Of a DNA stretch of 64,000 nucleotides, positions 18,667 through 27,323 are shown piece after piece (the first letter of the stretch is position 1; every line of letters starts with the position of its first letter). Origin of the DNA: Candidatus Zixiibacteriota bacterium (GTDB lineage Bacteria > Zixibacteria > MSB-5A5 > WJJR01 > JAJRUJ01); assembly GCA_024277855.1 (NCBI GenBank), contig JAJRUJ010000011.1, forward strand, positions 1 through 64,000. Direction: 5' to 3'. The position numbers and the translations under genes were made by a program. The notes under the pieces are model-generated. The model made no database searches and was not told the DNA's origin. It was given only the letters and a program-made list of their open reading frames with translations.

Positions 18667-19674
18667 TCAATTCGACATCCCGATGACCGTTTCTTTCACC
18701 AGGGCGAGTTTCTCCAGCGGGACATTCACCGGTACCGCACAGCCGGGGCCGACGGCAAAGGGTAAATCGCGATGAGACTCGACAAGACGGCGGGTTTTGT
18801 CGGCGAGCGCGTCGTTCGGCAAATCCAGCAGGTCTTTATAGCGGTCAAGACCGCCCATGACTGGTTTCAGCAGGGTTGACCAACCTTCACGCAGTGCCGG
18901 ATTGGTCGGGTCACTTGCATCCCAATTGACCACGTCAACAGGGTAGTCGGCAAAATGCGCCAGAAAGTTGTTTGAGGCACAAACATGCAGGAGGGTAAAC
19001 GTCGCGTCTCCCGCCGTGGCGTTCAAGACCCGCAGATCATACGGTTTGCCGAATGTTTCATATTGTTCCGGGGTCAGCCGGTCGTGCGAGGCCCACTCGG
19101 TAGTGGCAAAAAATAGCCCGTCTACTCCGGCATTTAAAAACTCAACAGCAAGATCGGCAAAAGTGGCCGTCAGGTTTTCCAAAGCTGCGGCAACCTCTTT
19201 TGGGGATTCGGCAATGAGCTTGACCAGCGTTTCATCGTCGGGGACAAGATCCCCAAGCACCGACAGAGGTGAGAACATGGTCATCACTATCGGCAACGGA
19301 CGCGGCAGCGCCTTTCTGATTGCCTGGGCAGCGCTTAACTGTGCGGCGAACTCGGGATGTGAAACAGGCAGCCGGCCGATCTTGTCCAGATCGGCGGCCT
19401 GGTGTACCGGCCAGGATTCCTTGACCGGTTTGGTCAGTGCGTCGTCAGAGGTCCGCACTTTGACCCCCCACGGTTCTATGTGATAGCTCGCCTTGGAGTT
19501 AATCTTCACTAAGTCCCAATTAAAGCGTTTCTGAAATCCAATCATCGCCTCGGCAAACGTGTCCGGAGAATTCTCCTGATCGAAAAAATGCCGCCAGAAA
19601 GACATCGGCGGGCGATCGGGGTTTGTACCGGAAAATAGTGTTTGCCAGCGGTCATAGGCATCCATTGCCGTCAT
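18667..19674 (-). CDS. Uroporphyrinogen decarboxylase-family protein
   Basis: A 335-residue TIM-barrel protein of the UroD/MtaA superfamily. Family landmarks include PPMSFWRHFFDQE near the N-terminus, IVMTMFSPLSVLGDL, GVDGLFFATTEWASHD and LLHVCASNN. The divergent N-terminus and the absence of other haem genes nearby argue against a genuine HemE. It may instead be a methyltransferase-like or uncharacterised member. A second ATG three codons in is equally possible as start. Confidence 0.78.
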   Translation of the reverse strand: MTAMDAYDRWQTLFSGTNPDRPPMSFWRHFFDQENSPDTFAEAMIGFQKRFNWDLVKINSKASYHIEPWGVKVRTSDDALTKPVKESWPVHQAADLDKIGRLPVSHPEFAAQLSAAQAIRKALPRPLPIVMTMFSPLSVLGDLVPDDETLVKLIAESPKEVAAALENLTATFADLAVEFLNAGVDGLFFATTEWASHDRLTPEQYETFGKPYDLRVLNATAGDATFTLLHVCASNNFLAHFADYPVDVVNWDASDPTNPALREGWSTLLKPVMGGLDRYKDLLDLPNDALADKTRRLVESHRDLPFAVGPGCAVPVNVPLEKLALVKETVIGMSN

Positions 19675-20344
19675 TAATATACCATCCTAAATATGCGATC
19701 CTGCTTGTGATTGCCTTCAATACTCACTACAGCTCCTTTGAGTGTTACGGTTAATACGAAGCTCTTACCGGCCCGGTTTGTCAACCCCAATTCAGGGCAG
19801 ACCGGTTCAGTGTTCATTGCTCAGTTACAAACCGGAGATTGAGTCGGCGCATAAAGCAAGGGTTTACATTGCAATGAGCTGCATTGAAGTTGCCTCAGAA
19901 TGCAGGACTGAATTCAGTTTTTAATCCTTGATTTGTTGGAAGGATAGGGAATACCAGCAAGAAAACGGGGAAATGGGATGCCTGGCGGGAGATTCGTCCA
20001 ATTATTTGACATTGCCCGGGACGGTGTGCCGGTGGAATAGCCCGGGAGAAGATCAGAAACTGGGTGCCTATCCAAAAAACCATCGTCGCGGATTATTTTA
20101 AGTCCTAAGAAGTTATCGCTACAGCGCCCGAGAATTCCGGCCATTATCTCGCGTTGTTGCTTTGAGTCGATGGTCAACTGGAGTAAGACGACGGTGATTA
20201 CCTCGGTCTCACGTCGCTGACTGTCGAAAAAGTGAACAAGTATTCTGGTCTTACAGATAAAATGTCAATTAGTCGGCCGACATATTATCATGTTATTCAT
20301 TGTTGGACAATGACTTGCTGTGATTCGTAAAGACTTTTATTTAA
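19675..20344. other. Long intergenic stretch without a recognisable gene
   Basis: About 670 bases, visibly more AT-rich than the flanking genes, between divergent units. Short open frames exist but lack ribosome sites and recognisable features. A sigma54 promoter closes the stretch at its right end, so part of it may hold upstream activator binding sites. I could not identify a clear repeated dyad. Confidence 0.45.
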
Positions 20345-20346
20345 GT

Positions 20347-20361
20347 TGGTATGCTCTTTGC
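20347..20361 (+). promoter_or_regulatory. sigma54 (-24/-12) promoter of the PEP-CTERM operon
   Basis: TTGGTATGCTCTTTGCTTT matches the sigma54 consensus TGGYAYR-N4-TTGCW at every position. The GG (20348-20349) and GC (20360-20361) are separated by exactly 10 bases. Transcription would start near 20373, 29 bases before the ATG of the first PEP-CTERM gene. Confidence 0.72.
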
Positions 20362-20401
20362 TTTATTTTTGGCCAGAGGAAAGCACACTTGGAGGTTACA
20401 A

Positions 20402-21199
20402 ATGAAGCGCATTGCATCCACAATTTTTGCCCTGGTTCTACTTTTTGCAGCAACGTCCGCCTACGGTTACACCTTCAATTATTACCCCGGATTCGGGACG
20501 TCGGTGTTTGATGGAAACAACAACACCAGCCCGATTAATTATCCTGGTGTCGGGTATCTGCCTTCTCCGGGGAACCTTGGTGAAGGCGGTGAGGCGTTTG
20601 ACGAGGAAGGTATGTTCCTCGCCAATGCCGACGGAAAGCTGTATGGAGCGCTGTCTAACTCATTCGGCGATAAGGCTTGGTCTGCGGGGTACAACGATTA
20701 TTACGCCACCGGACATTTGTTCTTTGGGTTTAACGGCGCCTACGATCAGTTTGCGCTCGACCTGGAATCCGGCAAACTCTACCAGGTTGCGGCTTGGGAT
20801 TATATCACCAATAAGCCGGGTACATACTATCCCAACACTTCTGTTCGAGACCAGGTTGGTGCATATCGCATGAGCCAGGGTGTTGAGATTGGTACGCTCA
20901 GTGACTTCATGATGACCAAACTGGATAATTATGAGGGCATTGTTGAAGGTGATCCGCCGCTCGCCGGTTCGAATGCGCGCGACGTGTATGTTTATGAGTG
21001 GAGTATTGATCTGGCGATGCTCTCACCCTATGTCGATGGTGATTTGCAATCGGCGACATTTCACCACACGCTCGAATGCGGTAATGACCTGATTGAAAAA
21101 GACATTGCAATGGTTCCCGAGCCCGGTACAATGGCGCTGTTGGGAATCGGCCTGATCGGGGCCGGAGTTGTGCGCCGCCGTCGCCGCAACGTGAAGTGA
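20402..21199 (+). CDS. PEP-CTERM sorting domain protein
   Basis: A 265-residue exported protein. The start is the ATG after CTTGGAGGT. The signal peptide covers about residues 1-22 (AATSAYG). The C-terminus is a textbook PEP-CTERM signal: VPEPGTMALLGIG, a hydrophobic helix, then VRRRRRNVK. In known systems exosortase cleaves this tail and the protein is released or surface-attached, often with exopolysaccharide. The mature part is rich in Tyr, Gly and Asn and appears beta-structured, with no known domain. A sigma54 promoter precedes it and a second PEP-CTERM gene follows after 46 bases. Confidence 0.9.
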   Translation: MKRIASTIFALVLLFAATSAYGYTFNYYPGFGTSVFDGNNNTSPINYPGVGYLPSPGNLGEGGEAFDEEGMFLANADGKLYGALSNSFGDKAWSAGYNDYYATGHLFFGFNGAYDQFALDLESGKLYQVAAWDYITNKPGTYYPNTSVRDQVGAYRMSQGVEIGTLSDFMMTKLDNYEGIVEGDPPLAGSNARDVYVYEWSIDLAMLSPYVDGDLQSATFHHTLECGNDLIEKDIAMVPEPGTMALLGIGLIGAGVVRRRRRNVK

Positions 21200-21245
21200 T
21201 CCAGAAGTCAAAAGGATACAATATATAACCTTTTCCGGAGCGGGC

Positions 21246-21851
21246 ATGAAGAAGGTGTTTTTAACTGCGGTACTGGTCAGTTTCTTACTATTGACCGCTG
21301 GAGCTTCAGCGTCTCCTATTAATATCGTCGAGAGCTTCAAGTCGGACTTCTTTTTCCTGGGAGATTTCCATACCTACCAGTATTCTTCGCATGTTGATTT
21401 TTATCGTAATGTCGAGGATAGCTGGTGGGGTGGGGTTTTCATCGGCACACGTGATAGGTTCCCCTCGGAATTACGCTGGGGCCACACATTACCTCTCGGG
21501 CTGACCGTTCCTCCCGATCAAATCGATCGTGCGAAATTGTGGATCGATGGATGGAAAATCGACGAGAACGATAATGAGGTCGCAATCGAAGGTACCTTCG
21601 ATTGGGATCCACTAAATAAACGGTTCCTTGACAATACGACCTACAATCTGACAAATGTAGATCTTGCCGGTTTCTGGAACAACAGTCCGTTGGATGTCTG
21701 TGTGACGGCCGGTGAACCTAAGTTGCGGTTGGATAAGGCGATCCTGATGATGGATTATACTCCCAGTCCGGTACCGGAGCCCGCGACAATGGTATTATTG
21801 GGAGTTGGCCTCCTTGGCGCCGGTGTTGTCCGTCGGCGTACGAAAAAGTAA
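21246..21851 (+). CDS. PEP-CTERM sorting domain protein
   Basis: A 201-residue exported protein with a signal peptide (residues 1-21, ASA) and the C-terminal sorting signal VPEPATMVLLGVG, a hydrophobic helix and RRRTKK. The mature domain has Trp/Asp-rich beta-like segments (DRAKLWIDGWKID), of the kind seen in small beta-sandwich PEP-CTERM proteins; its role is unknown. GGAG precedes the start. It follows the first PEP-CTERM gene and ends at a strong terminator, so the pair forms a bicistronic unit. No exosortase gene is in the window. Confidence 0.88.
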   Translation: MKKVFLTAVLVSFLLLTAGASASPINIVESFKSDFFFLGDFHTYQYSSHVDFYRNVEDSWWGGVFIGTRDRFPSELRWGHTLPLGLTVPPDQIDRAKLWIDGWKIDENDNEVAIEGTFDWDPLNKRFLDNTTYNLTNVDLAGFWNNSPLDVCVTAGEPKLRLDKAILMMDYTPSPVPEPATMVLLGVGLLGAGVVRRRTKK

Positions 21852-21875
21852 AAAAGCACTGCCAGAGATAGACGA

Positions 21876-21908
21876 AACGCCGGGTGATTCGCTCCCCGGC
21901 GTTTTTTT
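21876..21908 (+). terminator. Terminator of the PEP-CTERM operon
   Basis: AACGCCGGG (21876-21884) pairs with CCCGGCGTT (21895-21903), followed by a run of T to 21908. Confidence 0.9.
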
Positions 21909-22113
21909 GTGGCGGATTTTTGGTGCTGTAAGGGGATTACCTCACAAGACCTCTTTCCCATTCTCGGAGGATTTCCCTTACCGCCGTGCTATGTTGGCTG
22001 TGAGGATCTACTTTGTCCCAAATGGGTTACCGCGAGTGGGCAGGCCAGAATCGGTTGCGTGTCAAATCTGATTGGATTCCCGGCTGTTTGCGACTCCGAA
22101 TACTCAGAGTTGG

Positions 22114-22142
22114 TTGACTTCTCGGATTTAGTGGAGTATCTT
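22114..22142 (+). promoter_or_regulatory. sigma70-like promoter of the acyl-CoA/HMG-CoA cluster
   Basis: TTGACT (22114-22119) and TATCTT (22137-22142) are spaced by 17 bases, giving a start near 22149 and a leader of about 54 bases before the HMG-CoA synthase gene. Confidence 0.5.
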
Positions 22143-22202
22143 GTAAAGTTTTGGTAGAGAGAGGATAATACAACGTTATGGGGATAGGAAAGTGAGGACT
22201 TA

Positions 22203-23249
22203 ATGGAAGGAATCGTCGGATATGGCGCGCATATCCCCCGGCACCGGATCAAGGTGGAGGAGATTGCCAAGGTCTGGGGCGCCGACGCGCCAAGTTATAA
22301 ACGCGGACTGCAACTGCGGGAGAAATCGGTTCCGCCGCCGGATGTGGACACTATAACGTTGTCGGTGGAGGCGGCCAAGCGCGCCCTGAAACGCGCCGGT
22401 GTCGACGGCGCGCAACTCGGCGCGGTGTACATTGGTTCGGAATCGCATCCTTACGCAGTTAAGCCATCGGGAACAGTCGTGGCCGAAGCGCTGGGAGCAG
22501 TGCCCGATTGCCATTGCGCCGATTATGAATTTGCCTGTAAGGCCGGTTCGGAAGCGATGTTTGTCGCCATGGGTCTGGTTAAAGCCGGATACATCGATTA
22601 TGGCCTGGCGATCGGCGGCGATACCTCGCAGGGAGCGCCCTCCGACGCGTTGGAGTATTCGGCCTCGGCCGGTGCTGCCGCGTTTATTATGGGTCGGGAA
22701 AACCTTGTTGCTGAGATCGAGTATTCGAATTCGTATATGACCGATACACCGGATTTCTGGCGGCGAGAGCATGAGTTTTATCCGCAACATGCCGGACGAT
22801 ATACCGGAGAACCGGCGTATTTCAAGCATGTTACCGGCGCGGCCAAAGCGTTGCTGAAAAAAGCCGGGGCTGAACCAGGCGATTTCCAATACTGTGTCTT
22901 CCATCAGCCCAACGGGAAGTTCCCGATGCGGGCGGCCAAGATGCTTGGCTTCACCAAAGAACAAAACCTGACCGGTTGGCTGGCGCCGACACTCGGTAAT
23001 ACCTATTCGGGCGCATCGCCGATAGGCCTGACGGCCATTCTCGATGTCGCCAAACCCGGTGATCGGATTTTCATGGTGTCGTACGGCTCCGGTTCCGGCT
23101 CGGATGGGTTCATTTGGAAATGCGCGGACCGATTGGCCGAAGTCCAGAATCTGGTCGCAACCACGCGGACGTTGTTGGATGAGCGATTGACCTATGTCGA
23201 TTATGGGACGTATGCCAAATACCGCCGAAAAATTCTGAAGAATTATTAA
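22203..23249 (+). CDS. Archaeal-type hydroxymethylglutaryl-CoA synthase
   Basis: A 348-residue HMG-CoA synthase of the short archaeal type, condensing acetyl-CoA with acetoacetyl-CoA. The catalytic Cys112 sits in YEFACKAGSEA, the His in VFHQPNGKFP and the Asn/Ser in GNTYSGASP. It lacks the C-terminal extension of eukaryotic and Gram-positive MvaS. GAGG precedes the ATG. The next two genes encode an archaeal-type thiolase and a DUF35 protein, the partners with which archaeal HMG-CoA synthase forms a substrate-channelling complex. It opens a long cluster of leucine/isovaleryl-CoA genes, so its HMG-CoA may connect to that route as well as, or instead of, isoprenoid synthesis. Confidence 0.92.
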   Translation: MEGIVGYGAHIPRHRIKVEEIAKVWGADAPSYKRGLQLREKSVPPPDVDTITLSVEAAKRALKRAGVDGAQLGAVYIGSESHPYAVKPSGTVVAEALGAVPDCHCADYEFACKAGSEAMFVAMGLVKAGYIDYGLAIGGDTSQGAPSDALEYSASAGAAAFIMGRENLVAEIEYSNSYMTDTPDFWRREHEFYPQHAGRYTGEPAYFKHVTGAAKALLKKAGAEPGDFQYCVFHQPNGKFPMRAAKMLGFTKEQNLTGWLAPTLGNTYSGASPIGLTAILDVAKPGDRIFMVSYGSGSGSDGFIWKCADRLAEVQNLVATTRTLLDERLTYVDYGTYAKYRRKILKNY

Positions 23250-23261
23250 GGAGAACCATAG

Positions 23262-24419
23262 ATGCGAGATGTTGCCGTCATCGGTGTCGGCATGCCGAAG
23301 TGGGGTGAGTTGTGGGACAAGTCCCTGCGCGACGTTTTCGTCGAAGCCGCCCTGCTGGCTCTGGCCGACACCAAAGTAGACAAGCTGGACAACATGCTTA
23401 TCGGTTGTATGTCCGGCGGCCTGTTTGTGGGGCAGGAGCATATCGGCGCAATCATGGCTGATTATCTGGGCCAGCGCCACCTGGCGGCGGGACGAGTCGA
23501 ATCGGCCTGTGCCTCCGGTGGATTGGCTTTTCGCTGTGCGATTGCCGAAGTGGCTTCCGGGATGTCTGATGTCGTCCTGGCCGGTGGTGTCGAGAAGATG
23601 ACCGACGTTTCCGGCGATGGGGCGACCTACGCCCTGGCCGCTGCGGCCGATCAGGAATATGAAGTATTCAACGGCGCGACTTTCCCCGGGTTATATGCCT
23701 TGATGGCCCGCGCCCATATGGAGAAGTACGGAACGACGCGCGACCAACTGGCGCATGTCGCGGTGAAAAACCATCATAACGGCACGAAAAACCCGAATGC
23801 GCAATACCCATTCGAGGTCACGCTCGATCAGGTCAAAAATTCGGTGATGATCGCCGACCCGTTGCGGATTCTCGATTGTTCGCCAATTACCGACGGAGCG
23901 GCGGCGGTTATTGTCTGCCCGATGGAAATGGCCAAAGACCTGACTGAAAAACCCCTGGTCAAAGTGACCGGTTTGGGACAGGCGACCGACGCCATCGCTT
24001 TGCACTCACGCCAGGATATCACGACGATCGAGGCGACAACCGTAGCGGCAAAAGAAGCGTTTGCGATGGCCGGCAAGGGTCCGAAAGACATCGACTTTGC
24101 CGAAGTGCATGATTGCTTCACAATTGCCGAGATTGTCGTGACTGAATCACTCGGTTTTTTTGAGCCCGGCAAAGGCGGTCCGGCGGTCGAAGCGGGGGAG
24201 ACGGCAAGAGGCGGGCGGATCCCGATCAATCTGTCCGGCGGCCTGAAGTCGAAAGGGCATCCGGTCGGCGCGACAGGTATTGCGCAGATCTATGAAATTG
24301 TCAAACAACTCAGGGGAGATGCCGGCGAACGGCAGATCGAAAACGCCAAGGTCGGGCTGGCCCAGAACATGGGCGGTTCGGGAGCGAGCACCCTGGTCCA
24401 TATCCTGGAGGTGGCGTAA
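23262..24419 (+). CDS. Archaeal-type acetoacetyl-CoA thiolase
   Basis: A 385-residue thiolase of the archaeal/SCP-x-like class. The nucleophilic Cys lies in VESACASGG near residue 83, the catalytic His region in [10 protein letters not shown], and the GHPVGATG loop near residue 331 carries the second His; the C-terminal Cys motif of classical thiolases is absent. It starts 12 bases after the HMG-CoA synthase stop, and its TAA overlaps the next ATG (TAATG). In archaea this enzyme feeds acetoacetyl-CoA directly to HMG-CoA synthase through a shared CoA site. A classical thiolase is encoded later in the same cluster, so the two probably have separate jobs. Confidence 0.92.
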   Translation: MRDVAVIGVGMPKWGELWDKSLRDVFVEAALLALADTKVDKLDNMLIGCMSGGLFVGQEHIGAIMADYLGQRHLAAGRVESACASGGLAFRCAIAEVASGMSDVVLAGGVEKMTDVSGDGATYALAAAADQEYEVFNGATFPGLYALMARAHMEKYGTTRDQLAHVAVKNHHNGTKNPNAQYPFEVTLDQVKNSVMIADPLRILDCSPITDGAAAVIVCPMEMAKDLTEKPLVKVTGLGQATDAIALHSRQDITTIEATTVAAKEAFAMAGKGPKDIDFAEVHDCFTIAEIVVTESLGFFEPGKGGPAVEAGETARGGRIPINLSGGLKSKGHPVGATGIAQIYEIVKQLRGDAGERQIENAKVGLAQNMGGSGASTLVHILEVA

Positions 24420-24811
24420 TGTTTCCTGCTCGATACGCGCGAGAGATGCCGCATCGGTACCGGTTGGAAGCACACAAGTGCAAACAGTGTGGGAAGGTTT
24501 TTGTCCCCCGCCGGGAGATCTGCGACAAATGCGGAGCAACCGAGTTTGAAGTAATCAGACTTTCCGACAGGGTCAAGTTAGTTACCTATACGATCATCCA
24601 CACACCGGCCAGTCAGTTTAAAGACCAGTCGCCTTATGCACTGGGGATTTGCGAATTCCCGGAGGGAGTTCGGCTGACGGCACAGGTTGTCGATATAGAT
24701 TTTGCAGACTTAAAAACCGGCATGGATCTGCAAGTCGAATTCCGGCGAATTCAAACCGACGGCCACGAAGGTATCCTTTCGTACGGCTATAAGTTCGTCC
24801 CGGTGATTTGA
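24419..24811 (+). CDS. DUF35 zinc-ribbon/OB-fold scaffold protein
   Basis: A 130-residue DUF35 protein. A rubredoxin-like zinc ribbon (CKQCGKVFVPRREICDKCG, residues 20-38) is followed by an OB-fold. Its start overlaps the thiolase stop, indicating translational coupling. DUF35 is known as the bridging subunit of the archaeal thiolase/HMG-CoA synthase complex, which supports assembly of the same three-part enzyme here. Confidence 0.92.
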   Translation: MFPARYAREMPHRYRLEAHKCKQCGKVFVPRREICDKCGATEFEVIRLSDRVKLVTYTIIHTPASQFKDQSPYALGICEFPEGVRLTAQVVDIDFADLKTGMDLQVEFRRIQTDGHEGILSYGYKFVPVI

Positions 24812-24814
24812 CCC

Positions 24815-26422
24815 ATGTACCGGATTGAGTCGAAAATCGATGTCAACTCGGCGGAGTATAAGGCAAACGTCGAGAACAATACGCAGTTGGTTGCCCGGTT
24901 ACGCGAACACCTGGACGCGGTCTATCCGGGCGGTCCGGCACATATGATCGAGCGGCACAAGGAACGGGGGAAACTCCCGGTTCGTGAGCGGCTCAAATTG
25001 CTGCTGGATCGTAATACGCCGTTTCTGGAACTCTCGCCGCTGGCCGCCTTCGATATGTATGACAACGAGGCGCCCTCGGCGGGGATGGTTTCCGGTGTAG
25101 GCGTAGTGCATGGGCGTGAGGTAATGGTTGTCGCCAACCTGGCCACAGTCAAGGGGGGTACCTACTTCCCGATGACGATCAAGAAACACGTTCGTGCCCA
25201 GGAGATCGCCGAGAAAAACCACCTGCCGTGTATTTACCTTGTCGATTCGGGCGGAATATTTCTACCCGAGCAGGCCGGTACTTTTGCCGACCGGGATCAT
25301 TTTGGCCATATCTTCTACAACCAGGCCGTTCTCTCGGCCAAGAAGATTGCCCAGATTGCCGTGGTCCTTGGCAGTTGTACGGCGGGCGGCGCTTATGTCC
25401 CGGCGATGGCCGATGAGGCGATTATCGTGCGCAAGCAGGGGACGATTTTTGTCGGCGGGCCACCCTTGGTCAAAGCGGCAACCGGCGAGGAAGTGAGTGC
25501 TGAAGACCTTGGCGGCGCCGATGTACATTGTCGAATTTCCGGAACGGCCGATCATTACGCGCAAAATGATAAACACGCGTTGGCCATCTGCCGGAATATT
25601 GTGGAAAATCTCGGGCACCATGTAAAAGCGGATATTGGTCGCAGCGAACCCGAGCCACCATACTACGATCCCGAAGAATTATACGGGGTTGTGCCGTCCG
25701 ATACCAAACAACCATATGACATTCGTGAAGTAATTGCGCGCATTGTCGACGGGAGCCGCTTCCAGGAATTCAAGGCCTTGTACGGGACGACGATCGTCTG
25801 TGGATTTGCGCGTATTCATGGTTTTCCCGTGGGGATCCTGGGTAATAATGGGGTGTTGTTCTCCGAGAGTTCGCAGAAAGCCGCTCATTTCATCGAGATG
25901 TGTTCTTTGCGGAAAATCCCGCTGGTGTTTTTGCAAAATATCACCGGATTTATTATCGGTCAGCAATACGAACATGGCGGCATCGCCCGTAACGGGGCCA
26001 AGATGGTCCATGCCGTCGCCAATGCCCAAGTGCCCAAGTTTACCGTGATTGTCGGCAGTTCAAATGGCGCAGGCAATTATGCCATGTGCGGGCGAGGATA
26101 TCTGCCTAATTACCTGTTTACCTGGCCGAATGGATCGACCGTGGTGATGGGCGGTGAGCAGGCCGCCGGTGTTTTGTGGACGGTCAAGAAACGCCAGTTG
26201 AAGAAACACGGTGTCGAGATAACGCCGGAGATGGAAGCGGAGTTCAAGAAGCCGATACTTGAGCAGTATGAGCGTGAGTCATCGCCATATTATTCGACGG
26301 CGCGGGTTTGGGATGACGGCATAATCGATCCGGTGAAGACTCGCGATATCCTCGGATTAGCTATCTCGTCGTCTTTGAATGCGCCAATCGAGGAAATGAA
26401 GTTCGGTATCTTCCGCATGTAG
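24815..26422 (+). CDS. Methylcrotonyl-CoA carboxylase, carboxyltransferase subunit
   Basis: A 535-residue biotin-dependent carboxyltransferase. Segments typical of the methylcrotonyl-CoA type are [54 protein letters not shown] and the second crotonase half with [15 protein letters not shown]. These favour 3-methylcrotonyl-CoA over propionyl- or acetyl-CoA. It would transfer CO2 from biotin to make 3-methylglutaconyl-CoA, the substrate of the hydratase encoded next. The biotin carboxylase and carrier genes follow within the cluster. It starts 3 bases after the DUF35 stop. Confidence 0.9.
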   Translation: MYRIESKIDVNSAEYKANVENNTQLVARLREHLDAVYPGGPAHMIERHKERGKLPVRERLKLLLDRNTPFLELSPLAAFDMYDNEAPSAGMVSGVGVVHGREVMVVANLATVKGGTYFPMTIKKHVRAQEIAEKNHLPCIYLVDSGGIFLPEQAGTFADRDHFGHIFYNQAVLSAKKIAQIAVVLGSCTAGGAYVPAMADEAIIVRKQGTIFVGGPPLVKAATGEEVSAEDLGGADVHCRISGTADHYAQNDKHALAICRNIVENLGHHVKADIGRSEPEPPYYDPEELYGVVPSDTKQPYDIREVIARIVDGSRFQEFKALYGTTIVCGFARIHGFPVGILGNNGVLFSESSQKAAHFIEMCSLRKIPLVFLQNITGFIIGQQYEHGGIARNGAKMVHAVANAQVPKFTVIVGSSNGAGNYAMCGRGYLPNYLFTWPNGSTVVMGGEQAAGVLWTVKKRQLKKHGVEITPEMEAEFKKPILEQYERESSPYYSTARVWDDGIIDPVKTRDILGLAISSSLNAPIEEMKFGIFRM

Positions 26423-26515
26423 CGTCTTTAGCGCGGCGGCAACATCCTGAGCGGACCGTCGGCCTTGATGAGTTAAAGCAGTGATCGGTTTGTCAGTTTG
26501 TTGATGGGATAGACG

Positions 26516-27301
26516 ATGGCTGGATATACGACAATTAAGCATGAACGTCGGGGCGACGTTGAATATGTGATCTTTTGTCGACCCGAGGTGCACAACGCGT
26601 TTAATTCGTCGATGATTTACGAGTTGATCGACCTGTTCGGAAAGTTGATCGACGATGAAACGCTCCGGGTTGTTGTCCTGACCGGTGAGGGGAAATCGTA
26701 TTGTGCGGGCGCCGACTTAAACTGGATGCGCTCGGTTGTCGATTTTACTTACGAGCAGAACCTAAAAGAATCGCTGGCGCTGGCCGATATGCTCTGGGCG
26801 ATTTATTCGTTCCCGAAGCCGACCATCGGCCGGATCAACGGCGCGGCGATCGGCGGCGGGACAGGACTTGTCGCAGTTACCGATATCGCCATCGCCGCCG
26901 AACGTGCGGTTTTTTCATTTTCTGAGGTCAAGATCGGTGTCGTTCCGGCTTGTATCTCTCCATATGTGCTCAACCGGGTCGGGCAGGGAAAAGCCCGGGA
27001 ATTTTTTCTCTCCGGGGAACGGTTGACCTCCGCCCGCGCTCTGGAGGCCGGATTGGTTAACCAGGTCGTGCCCGACGATCAACTTGACGACGCCGTGGAC
27101 AAAATGGTCAAACAGCTTCTCTCCTCCGGGCCATCGGCGTTAGGTGTCTGCAAAGAGTTGCTGCGAACCGTGCCCGGACAGTCGGTCGATGAATTCAAAA
27201 AATACACCGCCGAGGTGATTGCACGCCTCCGTCTCTCGGCTGAGGCGCAGGAAGGGATGGACGCTTTCCTGAACAAGCGAAAACCCAACTGGATCAAATA
27301 G
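26516..27301 (+). CDS. Methylglutaconyl-CoA hydratase-like enoyl-CoA hydratase
   Basis: A 261-residue crotonase-fold hydratase. The signature CAGADLNWMRS, the oxyanion segment IGGGTGLVAVTDIA and SEVKIGVVPACISPYV match the LiuC/AUH type: the first catalytic Glu of ordinary enoyl-CoA hydratase is replaced by Gly, while the second (SEV) is kept. It would interconvert 3-methylglutaconyl-CoA and HMG-CoA, joining the carboxylase to the HMG-CoA synthase encoded upstream. The assignment rests on motif resemblance and context. Confidence 0.87.
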   Translation: MAGYTTIKHERRGDVEYVIFCRPEVHNAFNSSMIYELIDLFGKLIDDETLRVVVLTGEGKSYCAGADLNWMRSVVDFTYEQNLKESLALADMLWAIYSFPKPTIGRINGAAIGGGTGLVAVTDIAIAAERAVFSFSEVKIGVVPACISPYVLNRVGQGKAREFFLSGERLTSARALEAGLVNQVVPDDQLDDAVDKMVKQLLSSGPSALGVCKELLRTVPGQSVDEFKKYTAEVIARLRLSAEAQEGMDAFLNKRKPNWIK

Positions 27302-27323
27302 ACGAGATCGACGTTATCTCGGG

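Larger units (their letters stand above)
21852..22202. other. Intergenic region with terminator and promoter
   Basis: About 350 bases holding the terminator of the PEP-CTERM operon at its left and the promoter of the acyl-CoA cluster at its right. Between them I see no gene. The arms ATACTC (22100-22105) and GAGTAT (22134-22139) flank the -35 box and could form an operator. Confidence 0.5.

Noticed and set aside
18667-19674. Assignment as haem biosynthesis HemE
   Set aside because: Landmark residues diverge from HemE and no other haem genes are nearby; only the superfamily can be supported.
19914-20177. Possible 87-residue minus-strand gene in the long intergenic stretch
   Set aside because: No ribosome site, no hydrophobic or domain pattern and AT-biased composition typical of noncoding DNA.
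22200-23480. Long minus-strand open frame of 426 codons opposite the HMG-CoA synthase gene
   Set aside because: It lies entirely opposite two clearly recognised genes, has low-complexity His/Arg/Gly-rich composition, no ribosome site and no family resemblance; GC-rich third positions of the sense genes explain it.
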